DNA from: Ulota crispa
Taxonomy: Eukaryota; Streptophyta; Bryopsida; Orthotrichales; Orthotrichaceae
Direction of reading: 5' to 3'
NCBI GenBank assembly: GCA_963920765.1
Contig: OY987245.1
Coordinates: 5,596,727 to 5,660,726, forward strand
DNA length: 64,000 bases
Shown: positions 48,804-60,749 of the stretch, in pieces
How the letters are laid out: the number at the start of each line of letters is the position of its first letter
Numbering within the stretch: the first letter of the stretch is position 1
Program-made: the position numbers and the translations under genes
Notes under the pieces: model-generated
The model's input: only the letters and a program-made list of their open reading frames with translations
Told to the model about the DNA's origin: nothing
The model's database searches: none

Positions 48804-49727
48804 TAGTTATCTCCTAAAAGCCCAAATAGTACTTTTGGCAACGTAGCAATTTTGGGCAACTCACTGCAAATGGGTTTTTCATTTTATTCCTTTGAAAATT
48901 TTACACATAGTGTGCCCAAGGAGTAGTTTTGAGTTCCAACAATTTTCATAACTTTTGACTACATGGTTCAAAAGTTATTGCATGATATGTTGTTTTCTTT
49001 TTTTGCGGGACAGCCCAGGTAGCTCAAAAAACTTTTTCAAAAATTGTTATTATTATTTAATTTGAAATTGGTTTTTAGATTTATATGTAAATGGGAAGCT
49101 TTGAATCATTCAATTTTGATCAATGAGATGAAAGCTAAGAGGAGATTCTATTTGCATGCAGTTATGGATTTTCTACTCTAAAAAAAACTTTTAAATCCTA
49201 TGTTTTACTCAATTTTTAATATTTTGGAAAAAAATAAAAGCCAAAGAAAATAGATTGTTTATTTCAACATTATGACCATTGGAATTGGCACCTTGATTTT
49301 TCAGAATTAAATTCTTAACAATTTAGTGTTTTGAATCATTCTCTACTTCTTTTTGCTTACTATTTTTTTCTTGTGTTGTACAATTCCAAATGATTTGAAA
49401 ATTTTCAAATGTGAACTTAATTTTCCTTGAAGAATGAATCCAAAGAGCTACAACCATTTTGAATTTTTTTTTTGTACAAAGATGACCTTGTGAAGTGCAG
49501 CTGCCCTGGTTTTTTGAAGGGATAGAAAATGACATTTTGTCAATTCAAACTCAATTATCTAACAACCTACATGGCGAAAATTTCTGAATTTTTTTCCACA
49601 TTTTTGGGTACTAGTGTACTGCAAGATCTAACGGTTAGCTCTGTCCAAAAATGATTTTTATCTAAAATTTGATACTTGTACTAAATATGACAGTTTTGGA
49701 ACATAGTCAAAAGCCTTTACGGGTTAT
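48804..49727. mobile_element. Worn TTAA-group element
   Basis: The ends have decayed (TTATCTCCTAAAAG at the left, CTTTACGGGTTATAA at the right), but GCTTTGAATCATTCAATTTT, GCAGTTATGGATTTTCTAC and GCAAGATCTAACGG match 30749-31686 and 60750-61707 in order. Confidence 0.65.
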
Positions 49728-52203
49728 AATGGTTGTAGAGCCAATGTTGTAATTAATCATTTCTATGTAAATGTTTCATATAAAGAAAGGAGAGATTTTA
49801 TAATATTTTTGTAGCATTTTGTGTTAGTGATTCTTTTTAAGGTATAAAAACTTAGTTGTGTACGATGAACATATTTATTTTGAGATCCGTTTCAGATTTG
49901 TTTCATGATCCACCACATACGTATTGCATTACTTATGTGGCTCCTGGCTTATTTGTTGTATTGATTTCATAACGAAGCTGAAAATCATGAATAACATTGA
50001 TGTTTGAGAATGATAGATAGCTGATAGTTTGATTAGTAAATTTTCTCAAATTTCTCGGTATCATATCAAAGATTGAGCTTTAGTCATGTTTAGTAAGTCT
50101 CGTAGTAAGTACGTAATGACGTTATGATGTTGAATGATTCTTTAGATTCATAGAAAAAATATGAAGGTATTTAAGTTGTTTATAGAATAAATTTTAAAAT
50201 GAACATTGGTATGAAATGAAACACCATACACAATTTTCAAAAAAATCAGAAAAATGAAAATGATAAAAATGGCATTGTTGAAGAACATCCAAAATTTTCG
50301 ATCGAGTTGCAAGCACTACATCAAAGAACTCATCCTAATGCCTTTCCTTTATTAAATTAGATTTTTTTTGTGGACCTCTTTCCCGATTTTATATGAGTTC
50401 ACACCCTTAAAATATATTAATCATGTACATTATCAATAAATCATTGAATTTTGGATTTTAAAACACAAATATTGGATGATCAAAAAGTTGTCAAGCCTTG
50501 ATTTTTTTATCATTGCACATGCTTACATTCATTTGCTTCTAAATACATTCTTGTCAATATAAGATATTGTTTTATTGCCACATGGCACAAGGCAAGTGGG
50601 AGGAGGGATAATGGTAGAGAATCATAACCCTTTCTTTTGTTCACCTTTTGAAAAAATCATAAATCTCCAAAATTAAATGGACTTTATCTAATTTGTCGAG
50701 GATTTGTTGAAGAGGGTTGTATTTCATAACTTCCGAACTTCTTGTGACTCAACTAGTTATGTAATACATACTCTACCAATGGAAAAGGTACCCCATGGGA
50801 AGAGGTCCTCTATCAATCACATGCATTTTATAATAAAATGAAAAAACATTTTTAATGATTCCTTGTTAAGGGTCAATGACAATTTATGAACGTACATTTC
50901 TTCAAAAAACATAATGTTCAAATCTCCATTTTTAAGTTGTAGAAAAGGCCCTGGGAATTTTGAAGAAAATTTTGATGAAACTTTCAAAGAAATGGGTACC
51001 ACATAGTATCTGCATGAAGTTGATTTCTAATTGGAAATTAATAGTAAAATGCGGTACAATGGGTAGAAACTTCATTCATCCAAATCATTATACTGTTGAG
51101 TGCGTGGAAAGCTTCCCAATTCTTGTGTTGGAAATCTGTGCCTGAAAACTGACCTAGTTTTTAACTTTCAAAATATGTTTTGTAATAATTTTATGGTTGA
51201 AAAGAGTGTGTTAGGGGTGGCTGCTCACTCCTAGAATATCCATTTTGGAGAATATTCAAACAAGTCAAATATGGGGAGTAGCAACAATTGTGTCATTAGC
51301 AAATAGTAGCTACACCACCCCCCAACAACAATGTTTATAGGATGCAAGAGAAAAGTGATGAGGAATTTTTGCACGGTAGCAAATGCTAGTGAGCTACATG
51401 CAAGTGGTTGTGTATAACTTTTTGGAGGTACAATGAATTAGTTATATTTTTCTTAATATAAAAAGTTGTTGGAGGTTCTAAATGTGACATGGGCAGATCC
51501 CTAATTCATGTTGCACTCACCAAGAAAAAAGTCACTACATTATAGCATTGTCTTAAAAAGAAGTTAAAGTTTTGAAAAATATTGTATCGAGATTAATTTC
51601 TCTACAAAACTGTCACCTTCACATTATTGTAAATTAATCCATTCATTACCCAAGATGGTCATCAACTCTACATTGTTGTTGCTCTTCTACTACTCACCAT
51701 CTTGCATATTATGTGTTCTAACCTTTTAATTGAGGAATCTAGAGTAGGCATGTAGTTGGAGCTAATATACACTAAATTGAAGTGAACATAATGGTTTGCA
51801 CATGAAGAAAATTTTCTTCTATTTTCCTACTTTGTGGGCATACAAAGCCCATTTATACTAGAGTCAAGCTTGTTTTGGGGCAAAAAAGGTCTCAATCTTG
51901 GCTTCTCATATGTTAGGATTTTAAAATCATTCTCTTTCTCCTCTCCAAGGCCTTTACACTTAAATTCAAGGCTAAAAATCGAATGACAATAGGATCCTCA
52001 AAAGCCAAGATTTGGCATATCCTCAACTTCAAGAATTAAATCAGTGAGTAATAGAAAGCCTACTAATTGCCTTAATAATATGTAGTAATTTCATTTAAAT
52101 CTATTTCAATAATAAATGTAAACAGCTTTTTGGATTAATCACTACAATAGGATGGAAATAAAATTTCAATTGCTTTGTTAAGTTTTTTTTATCATTGTTC
52201 TAT
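49728..52203. other. AT-rich spacer, no gene seen
   Basis: About 2.5 kb without a recognisable gene or repeat. Confidence 0.35.
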
Positions 52204-52658
52204 TAAGGTAACAACACCCATAACCATCACCTCTAAAATTTTGGAAAATCTGTGGAAGTGAATAGATGTAATTAAAAGGATGTACACCATGTGAACATGA
52301 AACCTTAGTGTTGGTATTAGGTGCAATTGCAATCATCTCTTTAAAAATTCACAATTTATTTTCACAGTATCCAAATAATACATTCAAAAGTGCAAACTTA
52401 TCATTTTTCTATTGCTAATAGGATCCTATCACTACAAGTAAAACTTTCCAAAATTGACAAAAATATGTCCAAATCAACATGGCTAAATTTATAGAAATTG
52501 TCCAATTTGACAAAAAAAATGTCATTTTGGACATATTTTGTCAATTTGGACATGTCAACTAGGACACAATTTCTTGTAGTGTATAAATTGCTAAATGTTT
52601 ATCAATAATCATCATGTTCAAAACCTTTAATTTGATAAGTATGGGTGCTACTAACTTA
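52204..52658. mobile_element. TAAGGTA-type MITE interrupted by a CACTA element
   Basis: Ends TAAGGTAACAACACCCATAA and TATGGGTGCTACTAACTTA; interior homologous to 29586-29902 (shared GAACATGAAACCTTAGTGTT). Removing 52430-52581 and one TAT leaves about 300 bp, the size of its relative. Confidence 0.8.
52430..52581. mobile_element. CACTA-type MITE, 152 bp, with TAT duplication
   Basis: It starts CACTACAAGTAAAACTTT and ends TTTCTTGTAGTG, the typical CACTA (En/Spm) ends, with the 3 bp direct repeat TAT on both sides (52427-52429 and 52582-52584). The empty site is preserved in the related repeat at about 29823-29835. Confidence 0.93.
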
Positions 52659-52777
52659 TAAGAGTTTTAAGACTTGTAATTATAAACCTGCACTTTGGGG
52701 CCTCAAGGTGTTGATACACAATTATTAATATTTTTAAAATACCCATTATACTCTTGTTATAATAATGAGTGCTTGTG

Positions 52778-53015
52778 GACATTCTCAAGGCAATTCCATG
52801 GCTGATGGCTCTCAAAGATATTCTCAAGGTCAATAACAAAGTTGTTCTCAAGCCCGTTCTCAAGGCCGTTTGCAAGGCTGTTTTCAAGCTCACTCTCAAG
52901 GTTGTTGTTCTCAACGATGTTTGCAAGCCCATTCTCAAGGTATTTCTTAGGATCGTTTTAGAGGCCTTTTTAAAGGTCCTTCTTGAAACCGTTCTCCGCA
53001 TCATTTTTAGATAGG
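52778..53015. repeat. Degenerate 12 bp minisatellite (TTCTCAAGGCCG type)
   Basis: About 15-20 units related to TTCTCAAGGCCG follow each other, most of them a multiple of three long, so both strands stay open (81 and 128 codons). The translations are repeats of Leu-Lys-Ala/Val-Val and Leu-Arg-Thr-type tetrapeptides and are probably not genes. Confidence 0.7.
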
Positions 53016-54375
53016 ATAAACCAAAATTGTGATCCAAGTGATCTCTAAATGTTAAATTGACCGGAAGTGAATATTCTCAAATGCTTCCAAAAGGGTTGTG
53101 CATCTTTGAAAACAAGGACAATGGATGGCCTCATGGGGCCCAAAGTAAACATCATAGCTTGCTTATAAAGGGGAATACGTCTTGAAAACAAGTGCAAGGC
53201 TCCAAGAGCTGCCCCCTCTCCCCAACTGAGTCATCCAAGGCTTCAATATCATTTTGATACTTTGAAGGAGGAAATCACACCAAAGCAAGATTGGATTGTA
53301 ATGGCATGTCAGTTGACTGACTCTATGCCTCCACCACGATGGCATTGTCCCAAACTCATGTTGCTATTGCCTCACATCAAGTTGGTGCAAGATGTGCCAT
53401 CATCCCCATTTTGGAGACACGGTCTCTCTTTTTGGGCCAACCCATTAGCAAACATGATGGCCACTGAAAAGGATTTGGTAGTTTTGACCCAACATTTAGC
53501 TTAGCTCTTAGAGCATCATCAATATGGGATGGTGGATGGGACTTCAACTACACTTTTGGTAGTGGGGGCCAATTTTTGGGAGTGGGAGAATCTTTTAGGG
53601 TTTTAATGGTACCAACACTAGAAGAAAAATGTGTTTTCAACAATTGATTCACAACAAGTGCAAATATCTCAAACAAACATAATTGAGTTATTGTATAGTC
53701 GTTTAAGATATTTGCAGTTGCTCTAAACCAGTTGTTTAAAATAAGTTTTCTTCTAATGCAAGGTAATGTGAAACCAAGATAAGTTCCTAGGGAGTTGATG
53801 TTCCTACACTATGAATTTGTTTGTTTCCTAGTGAACTCACACTCCCCCTTGTAACAAGCTTATAACAAGTGCTCAAACGTCACAATTGCTTCCACAAACC
53901 AAAATTTTGTAAAAATATTTTTAAAAAAAAAAAAAGAGGAATGTGAATTTGTGTTAGGAGTGGGCAGAATTGACTTGCAATTAACAAATTAACTGGACAA
54001 GAAAATATAAGAACGGCTTGTTTGCTGACTCTGATTCTGTGTCCAAGTTGATGATGCTCTTAACATTTTGAAGTACCTTCAAAGAAAGACCACCAACCAA
54101 TGGTGAAAACTTTGATTTCATCTAGTGGTGACTTGCAATTTGTTGCAGCTTCGAACGGATAACTCCTATGGTCATGTCCTCCGAGTACAAGAGAATCCAA
54201 AAAAGAGAATCTTACAGGAAAAAAGTTCTGGATGTGATACTGAAGGATAATTGTACACTTGGGACCAATTACCATTGTGAAATCCTCGAAGGATGTAGAT
54301 TTATTTCAGACTGCCCGAAAGGCGAGCTTTGCATGAGTGTGGGTTACTGTTCATTTGGGTCATTTGGGTCAGCTG
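53016..54375. other. Spacer, no gene seen
   Basis: An 80-codon frame at 53262-53504 (+) and a 72-codon frame at 54168-54386 (+, six Cys) have no recognisable domain. Confidence 0.35.
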
Positions 54376-55304
54376 TTAACCCCTAAAGGACCATGGCCTT
54401 TATTTTGTCAAAAGACACTCAAAATTGTCACCTCTATGGCAAAGAGTAAAAAAGTTTGAAAATTAGGCATTTTGCATATCTGACCGTAGGATCTTGTGCT
54501 AGATTATTATAAGAATGTATCATACAAAACTCAAGAATTTTGATTGCACGGATTGGAAGATTTTTGCATTTAAAAAGTAAAAAACAACTTTTTTTGCACC
54601 TTGCTTGATTAGATTTTTTAACTTTGAACATTTTTTACTTAAAATTTTTGCACCATAGAGTTTGGAGTTCTATTTTTGCATGGTGGGAAGTTGAGTTGGG
54701 AATCTTGGGAAAAAATTTCAAAAAAGAATACTTAATTTTCATTCTTTAAAAAAACATTAGGTAGAGGAAGGTATGAGATTGAACAAAAACTTAAATTGCT
54801 AATAACCTTGCAATGGAATTGAAATGCAATAATCCCAATGGTGAGATTGTTCTAAAAAGCAAACTTCACCCTCTTCAACAATTTTTTTTGGAAAAATGTT
54901 AAATCTGCATTCAAAAGTGAAGTTTATAAGTTATTTTTTCAAGAAGATGCTTGAGTTGCCCAAAAAACAAGATTGTCCATAACTTTCTCATAACTAGTCC
55001 AAATGGAATGAATCAAAGCTCCAGAAGTAGATAAAGATATAATCTATGAGAAAAAAAATTAAATTTTTTTTTCAAGTTTTTATAAGAATTTTTTTTGGTG
55101 CCCCTAGTCCCCAAATTTGTGCTTATTTGGGCATAACTTTTGCTCCTTGGCATCAATTGGAATAAAAATTATATTCTCCAAAAGCTAATGTGTTTTTCTA
55201 TCTTCAAAAAAAGTTTCAAAAAATTAAGACAAAAATTGAGGCCGTAGGTACCTGCCCAAAATCCCATTTGTCCCCCAAAGAGACAATGGTCCTTTAGGGG
55301 TTAA
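54376..55304 (-). mobile_element. TTAA-flanked element, 929 bp (sister of 19879-20805)
   Basis: TTAACCCCTAAAGGACCATG on the left and CAATGGTCCTTTAGGGGTTAA less one base on the right. The complement matches 19879-20805 over its full length at roughly nine positions in ten by eye. Non-coding. Confidence 0.88.
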
Positions 55305-55314
55305 AAACATCCTC

Positions 55315-56165
55315 AGAGCATCTTCAATAGTGGTAGTCACGGTTGAGTTTCCGCTTTCTCAAACTTCACAAAAAACTGACGTGCCAAGCTGTCCGCGACT
55401 GGCGCTAGGCTAGTTCCGTGAAGATTGAGAAAAAAAAATTATCATCTCCAAAGCGTGAAGAAATGGCCTGAGAATTTATTTTGGATGAGAACTTTTACCA
55501 TTTACTTGCTTGTGAACTACTTTTTACCCTGGCTTTTTCTGCTCTTCTAATTGGTGCCATGTTGCCTTCCTTGAAGTAAAACATTCTCCATTCTTTCATT
55601 CTTCATTCTCCATCACAAAAGGGTGTCACACCTCCTTTCATGAAGAAGTGCTTCCATTGGCTCCTATAATTGCTTAGCCATTTCTCAATCTTCACAGAAA
55701 TCTCAATCTCACACCAACTGTGACTACTACTAATGTATGCATTGGGAATGGGCTCGTCTTGCATTTCTCTGGAGTGGGGGCCACTTTAATGGGAATTCTA
55801 GGTACTTTTAGGGCTCCAACGTCGCCAGGGGAACAGAAACGTTGGAATTAACCCCGTTAAAACCACCTCCTAGAGCAGCATATTGTCTCATTTTCCCGTG
55901 CCCCAGCTCGTTTTCCTAGTGCGCATTGCATTTGCTGACAAAGTGACACGTTGCTTGTGATAGCTTACAATAGCTTGCAATTTCCCAGCAACAACTTGCA
56001 AGTACTTACATTCTTCTACTACCGTGCTTGAATATGCTACGGGAGTTGCGTCAACATTGGGAGAATCCGGTTGGTGAAAGAAACTGCACACTTAAGGGGC
56101 GGAGAGCAACACAAGACTGGCTACTTCCAAGTCTCGTTCGCATTGCATACATTGAAGATGCTCTT
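55315..56165. mobile_element. Putative MITE pair with GAGCATCTTCAAT ends
   Basis: AGAGCATCTTCAATAGTGG near 55316 faces CATTGAAGATGCTCTTAG near 56150. Within it, GTAGTCACGGTTGAG (55338) also pairs with a CTCACACCAACTGTGACTAC stretch (55710-55730), so a smaller element of about 430 bp may be nested. GAGCATCTTCAAT-type ends are frequent in plant MITEs. Confidence 0.5.
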
Positions 56166-56650
56166 AGTCCACCCTGGCATAAAGGCCGCTATATCAATCT
56201 TGTTCTATTAATAACATATAGTTAATGAAGAGCATGAAAGTTTCCATTCTAAAAGTGTAATAAAAATTTGGTTTGGACATTGCATAGTTTGGATATATCA
56301 CATCAAATGTTAGCTAACTTCCAAAAAACTTAGAGGCCTCTCCAAATTAAGCCTAAATAAAGAAATTTTAGTAAAGGGGTTGGTACATTTGCCGTTCACT
56401 TTACTAAAATTATCTTATTTAGGTTTGATTTGGAGAGGCCTCTAAGTTTCTTGGAAGTTAGCTAATATTTGATGTGATTTATCTAAATCATGCAATGTCC
56501 AAACCAGAATTTTATTACGTTTTTAGAATAGAAATTTTCATGCCCTTCAAACCATATAATTTTTGTGTGATCAACTATATGCTATTAATAGATTAGGATT
56601 GATATAGTAGCCTTTACATCGAGGTGCAGATTGAAGATGCCCTAAGAGCA
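56156..56650. mobile_element. Foldback element, family 3 (copy 1)
   Basis: The arms pair: AGAGGCCTCTCCAAAT(T) and ATTTGGAGAGGCCTCT, CATGAAAGTTTCCATTCTA and its worn complement, with ends ATGCTCTTAG and CTAAGAGCAT. Directly followed by copy 2. Confidence 0.75.
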
Positions 56651-58070
56651 TCTACCTAAGCACCTCGGCATAAAGTCTGTTATTTAAATCCCAATCTATT
56701 AATAGCATATTGCTAATCACACAAAATTTATATGATTTGAAGAGCATGAAAGTTTCCATTCTAAAAGTGCAATAGAATTTTGGTTTGGACATTACATGAT
56801 TTAGATATATCTCATTAAATGTTAGCTAACTTCCAAAAAACTTAGAGGCCTCTCCAAATCAAGCCTAAATAAGATAATTTTAGTAAAGTGAACAGCAAAT
56901 GTACCAACCCCTTTACTAAAATTTCCTTATTAGGCTTGATTTGGAGGGGCCTCTAAGTTTTTTGGAAGTTAGCTAACATTTAATGAGATATATCTAAATC
57001 ATGTAATGTCCAAACCAAAATTCTATTGCACTTTTAGAATGGAAACTTTCATGCTCTTCAAATCTTATAAATTTTGTGTGATTAACAATATTCTATTAAT
57101 AGATTGGGATTTAACCCCTGAATGCCCAAGGCACCAGATTTTGGTGTCCAAAAAAATTCAGGAAACTTTGAAACCCTATTGAAGTTACAGATTTTATTGT
57201 TTTGAGGATTTTTTTGGTGAAAAACTTGCACATTGAAGTTAGCTTCACCGTTCAAATTCAACTTCCTCCATATCTTATTCCATTTGTTTTTGGTGGAAGG
57301 TTAACTACAAGCATACATTTTTTGTTGTGAATAGTGTTGTGAATAGTGTCTTAGAGCCTATGAGAAGTTGTCACATTGAAAAGACGGGCATCAAGTTGAG
57401 CAAAAGGTGAAGATTTCCCTTGGGCACTCCTTTGGGCAATAAGGGCCTTTTTATTGAAATTTTGACATCTAACAAAATCTAAAAGTGCTTTTGGACTAAT
57501 TTCACTTGGAATGTCTTTATTATAGAAATTAGGATCCTTTCACCATTGAATTTTCTTTCATTCATAATGACTTTTGGTCAATAATTGAAGTTGAAAATTT
57601 CTTTGTATTAGACAGTTGCGTTTTGACAATTGCGTTGCAAGCTCATTTGTGAAGTTGTGGTCATGGATTTGGAAGAGGGGTCATTGGTTTTGAAGTAACA
57701 ACAATAAACACTAAAGCATCCTAAGTGGTTGTCTCCTAATTTTGTATCCAAAAGTTGCCAATTTGAATTAGAAGTTTCAGGCAGCTCAAAAAAAGCAAAA
57801 TATTCCATACTCATCATCATTCAATCACAAATATCTTGAAATCCGCGCGACCATTTTGAATTCTTTTTGGGTAGTGCTATCTAAAAACCTAGAAGTTCAA
57901 GATTCAACGATTACAATTTTGTTTTGATGTTTAATAATGATCTTACAAATACAATTCAAAAACTTCAAACCAACCTTCTGAAAACGAGAAAGACACCCTT
58001 GGGCATTTAGGGGTTAAATAGGCCGCCGGGTGCACAGCGGATGCCCTAACATTGAGTTGTCTATTAGAAG
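56640..58070. mobile_element. Foldback element, family 3 (copy 2), split by a TTAA element
   Basis: The left arm starts near AGAGCATCTACC and the right arm ends near GGATGCCCTAA. The arms are nearly identical to copy 1, but the right arm is interrupted at TTAA by 57111-58017. A further fragment of this family lies at about 58315-58425. Confidence 0.75.
57111..58017. mobile_element. TTAA-flanked element inserted in a foldback arm
   Basis: Begins TTAACCCCTGAATGCCC and ends GGGCATTTAGGGGTTAA. The flanks ATTGGGAT(TTAA) and (TTAA)ATA join to a sequence whose complement stands intact in the left arm of the host palindrome (ATTTAAATCCCAAT near 56690). This shows that TTAA was duplicated upon insertion. 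Non-coding; interior differs from the longer subfamilies. Confidence 0.9.
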
Positions 58071-58673
58071 ATCTAAAGCGTCCCAGCTGAAGAAGCAGAG
58101 GCTTGACCAATTAGCGTGTTGTTCTTTTGGATGAATGCATGTACGTTTTAGATGAATAAATTATAATATATTCATGATTAAGTTGCAAACTGCTTCATCA
58201 TAAAATCACAGGGAAATTATAAATAGGGGCACACAAATGAAAAGTATTACAGATAGGGCAAAGATTCAATGGGGCACAATTTCAAAAAGTAATTGTAAAT
58301 TTTTGTAAAATTTTGGTTTGGGCATAGATTGATTTAGATATATCATAATAAATGTTAGCTAATCACCTTAAATTTAGAAGCCTCTCCAAATCAAGCCTAA
58401 ATAAAGGAATTTTAGTGAATGGGTTTTGAAATTGTGTCCTTACTTTTAATTATTTTGAAAAGTGTCCTATTTGTAATGTCCCTGTTTGTAATTATTTTGA
58501 AACTGTGTCCCTACTTGTAACATTTTTTTATTTTTGTGCCCCTATTTGTAATTTCCCCTTAAATCATTGAAGTTTGCAAGTTGGAGAAATAGATGTAAGG
58601 AAATGAATAAGATTGAAAAGTAGTTTAGAAATCAATTTCATCTTGCCTTATTGGTCTAATTGATGTACTTGAC

Positions 58674-59058
58674 TTAACCCCTAAAGGACCATTGTCCTTT
58701 TGGGGGACAAAGGGGATTTTGGGCATTTACCTTTTAATAAGCTACTTTGTATGATTTTTTGAAACTTTTATTAAAGGTGGGGAATTTAGAGATCTATGTG
58801 GGCATCTAATTTTTTCTTCATTTCCACATTTGATGAAGAAGTTACAAAAGTAGAAGTAACGTTTTTCTCCCTACCTAAACTTTTTCATTGGGTGTTATTG
58901 AATTGCAACTTTGTTTAGGGTTCTATCTAAAACATGATCTCTAAGTCTAAATCTGAATTCCAAATTCTCAAATTTAGCTTTTCGATGGTAGACATCTAAA
59001 ATTTTACCTCGGGTGTGTGGTACAGTAGTTCAAAGGGTGTGTTACACATATCAATTCC
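58674..59058. mobile_element. Chimera: left end of a TTAA element joined to part of a TAAGGTA element
   Basis: TTAACCCCTAAAGGACCATT to about 58860 matches the left arm of 17539-18265. It then switches to about 190 bp that match 44960-45160 (CTAAACTTTTTCATTGGG, TTCCAAATTCTCAAAT, ATATCAATTCCC), then (AT)n. The right end of the TTAA element is missing. Confidence 0.7.
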
Positions 59059-59117
59059 CATATATATATATATAGTAGGTGAAGATTTGCTAGTCTAATT
59101 TCAATTGCATTGTATAC

Positions 59118-59809
59118 TTAACCCATTAATGTTTGGTCAACCATTTCCAGGTCAATTTTGACTCTTTTTAGTTTGAACCTCATATTCAATAAAATGAGAG
59201 ATTGGGCACCTCCCAAAATAACCAAAGGAGACATAAAACTTTTCAATTTCAAGTTAGTTTTGAAAGGTTTTATTGCAATTTAGGTCAAGTCAACCTAAAT
59301 TGTAGTAGAACCTTCTAATTTTAGGTCAAATTTGAAAGGTTTTATGTCAATTCAGCTCAAATCTAGTTGAATTGACATAAACTTGTCATCAACTTTCCTT
59401 TACATTACCTCTCATTTCAATGGAAAACTCCTATTTTACTGAATATGAGGTTTTTGTAGAGAGCATGTCAAGGAATTTGATGGCGTGGCAAAGGGGATGG
59501 GCCTAGGGAATTGGAAAGTGAAGAGTTTAGGACAATAACCATGCCAATTTGAGGTGGCATGTGGCTAGAGGGTTGAAAAAACTAAAAGAGTACCGGCTGA
59601 AAATACACCAATAAAAGCAAAAAGATGACCATAACAACTAAAGAGTGAGCATACTTTATGATGCATAACACTAAAACCCTACAAGATACTTCCATATATA
59701 TGGACAAATTTGTGATAGACATCTCTATCCAATAATTTTAAAATTTACCCCAATTGGTCATACAAAGGATTGCCCACCCTTGAATCAACCACAGATGTTA
59801 ATGGGTTAA
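59118..59809. mobile_element. TTAA-flanked element with TTAACCCATTAATG ends
   Basis: TTAACCCATTAATGTTTGG and CAGATGTTAATGGGTTAA are inverted copies of each other. The interior is different from the other TTAA elements and includes a ...GTCAAGTCAACCTAAATTG... stretch; non-coding. Confidence 0.65.
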
Positions 59810-60749
59810 TCACTATTCAATTTTAGCTACAAAACAAGCCTACTTTTCATTGGTTTTCATGTCAACTAGATGTCCATTGGATTTTTTTTAATTTACAATG
59901 TATTAAATTATAAATATATATTGGATTGAATCAAGTTGAAAATCATCTTTTGAAAGTTATGCCATTCACAAAGTAGAAATAATCACATGATCATTTGTAT
60001 TTATTTATAGTCATTTATATTAGGTGAATTAATTACATTTGAAAAATTCATTATTATAACCATGGCACATTAACTAAATTTAGACATAACAACCTAAATG
60101 CAAAAGAACATGGGAAATGTGCACAAGATACTGGGAGATGTGTATTGTATAACAAGACATGACTGTTGTGTATTGGGAGGTGTGTAATACATTGAGAGAT
60201 CTTTGTCCCTCAACATTGGGAAATCATCAAAAAAAAACAATTACACACAAAATCTAAAATTTCATGAATAGTCCATTTTTAATTAAATGTGGCATAACCA
60301 TCCATTACATCAAATAGAACTCTATGCATATATCATTCCATGCCTCCGAATATCATTCATTAATGATTGCCTTTTGTTGAAATGATTTTTAACCTCACTT
60401 GAACTTAAAATGTCACGCCAAGCCATTGACATGTTTTTGTATATACAATGTTTGTAATGCCAAAACATCTACAATGTCTACTTTGATGATTTTTTGAGTA
60501 ACTCTCTATTGAAGCTCTAGAAATAAGCAAATTAAAGATCATTACAAAATTTAGATTTGGTTACTTTCAGTGCGCCTACTATGTAACAATTTTTTTTTGT
60601 CTTTATGTTTTTATTCCTATGCAATCTTTCTTGATCAAGTTTTCTAAGCTTTTTGCAAAAACAAAGAAATAACTGTTTCTATGTGACAACAAGACACATA
60701 TGCAAGATCTTATCATTGGCTACATCTTACATCCAAATCAGGGGACATC
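59810..60749. other. AT-rich spacer, no gene seen
   Basis: Nothing recognised. Confidence 0.35.

Noticed and set aside
52651..53037. 128-codon Leu/Arg/Thr-repeat protein
   Set aside because: It is explained by the 12 bp minisatellite; kept only as a finding.
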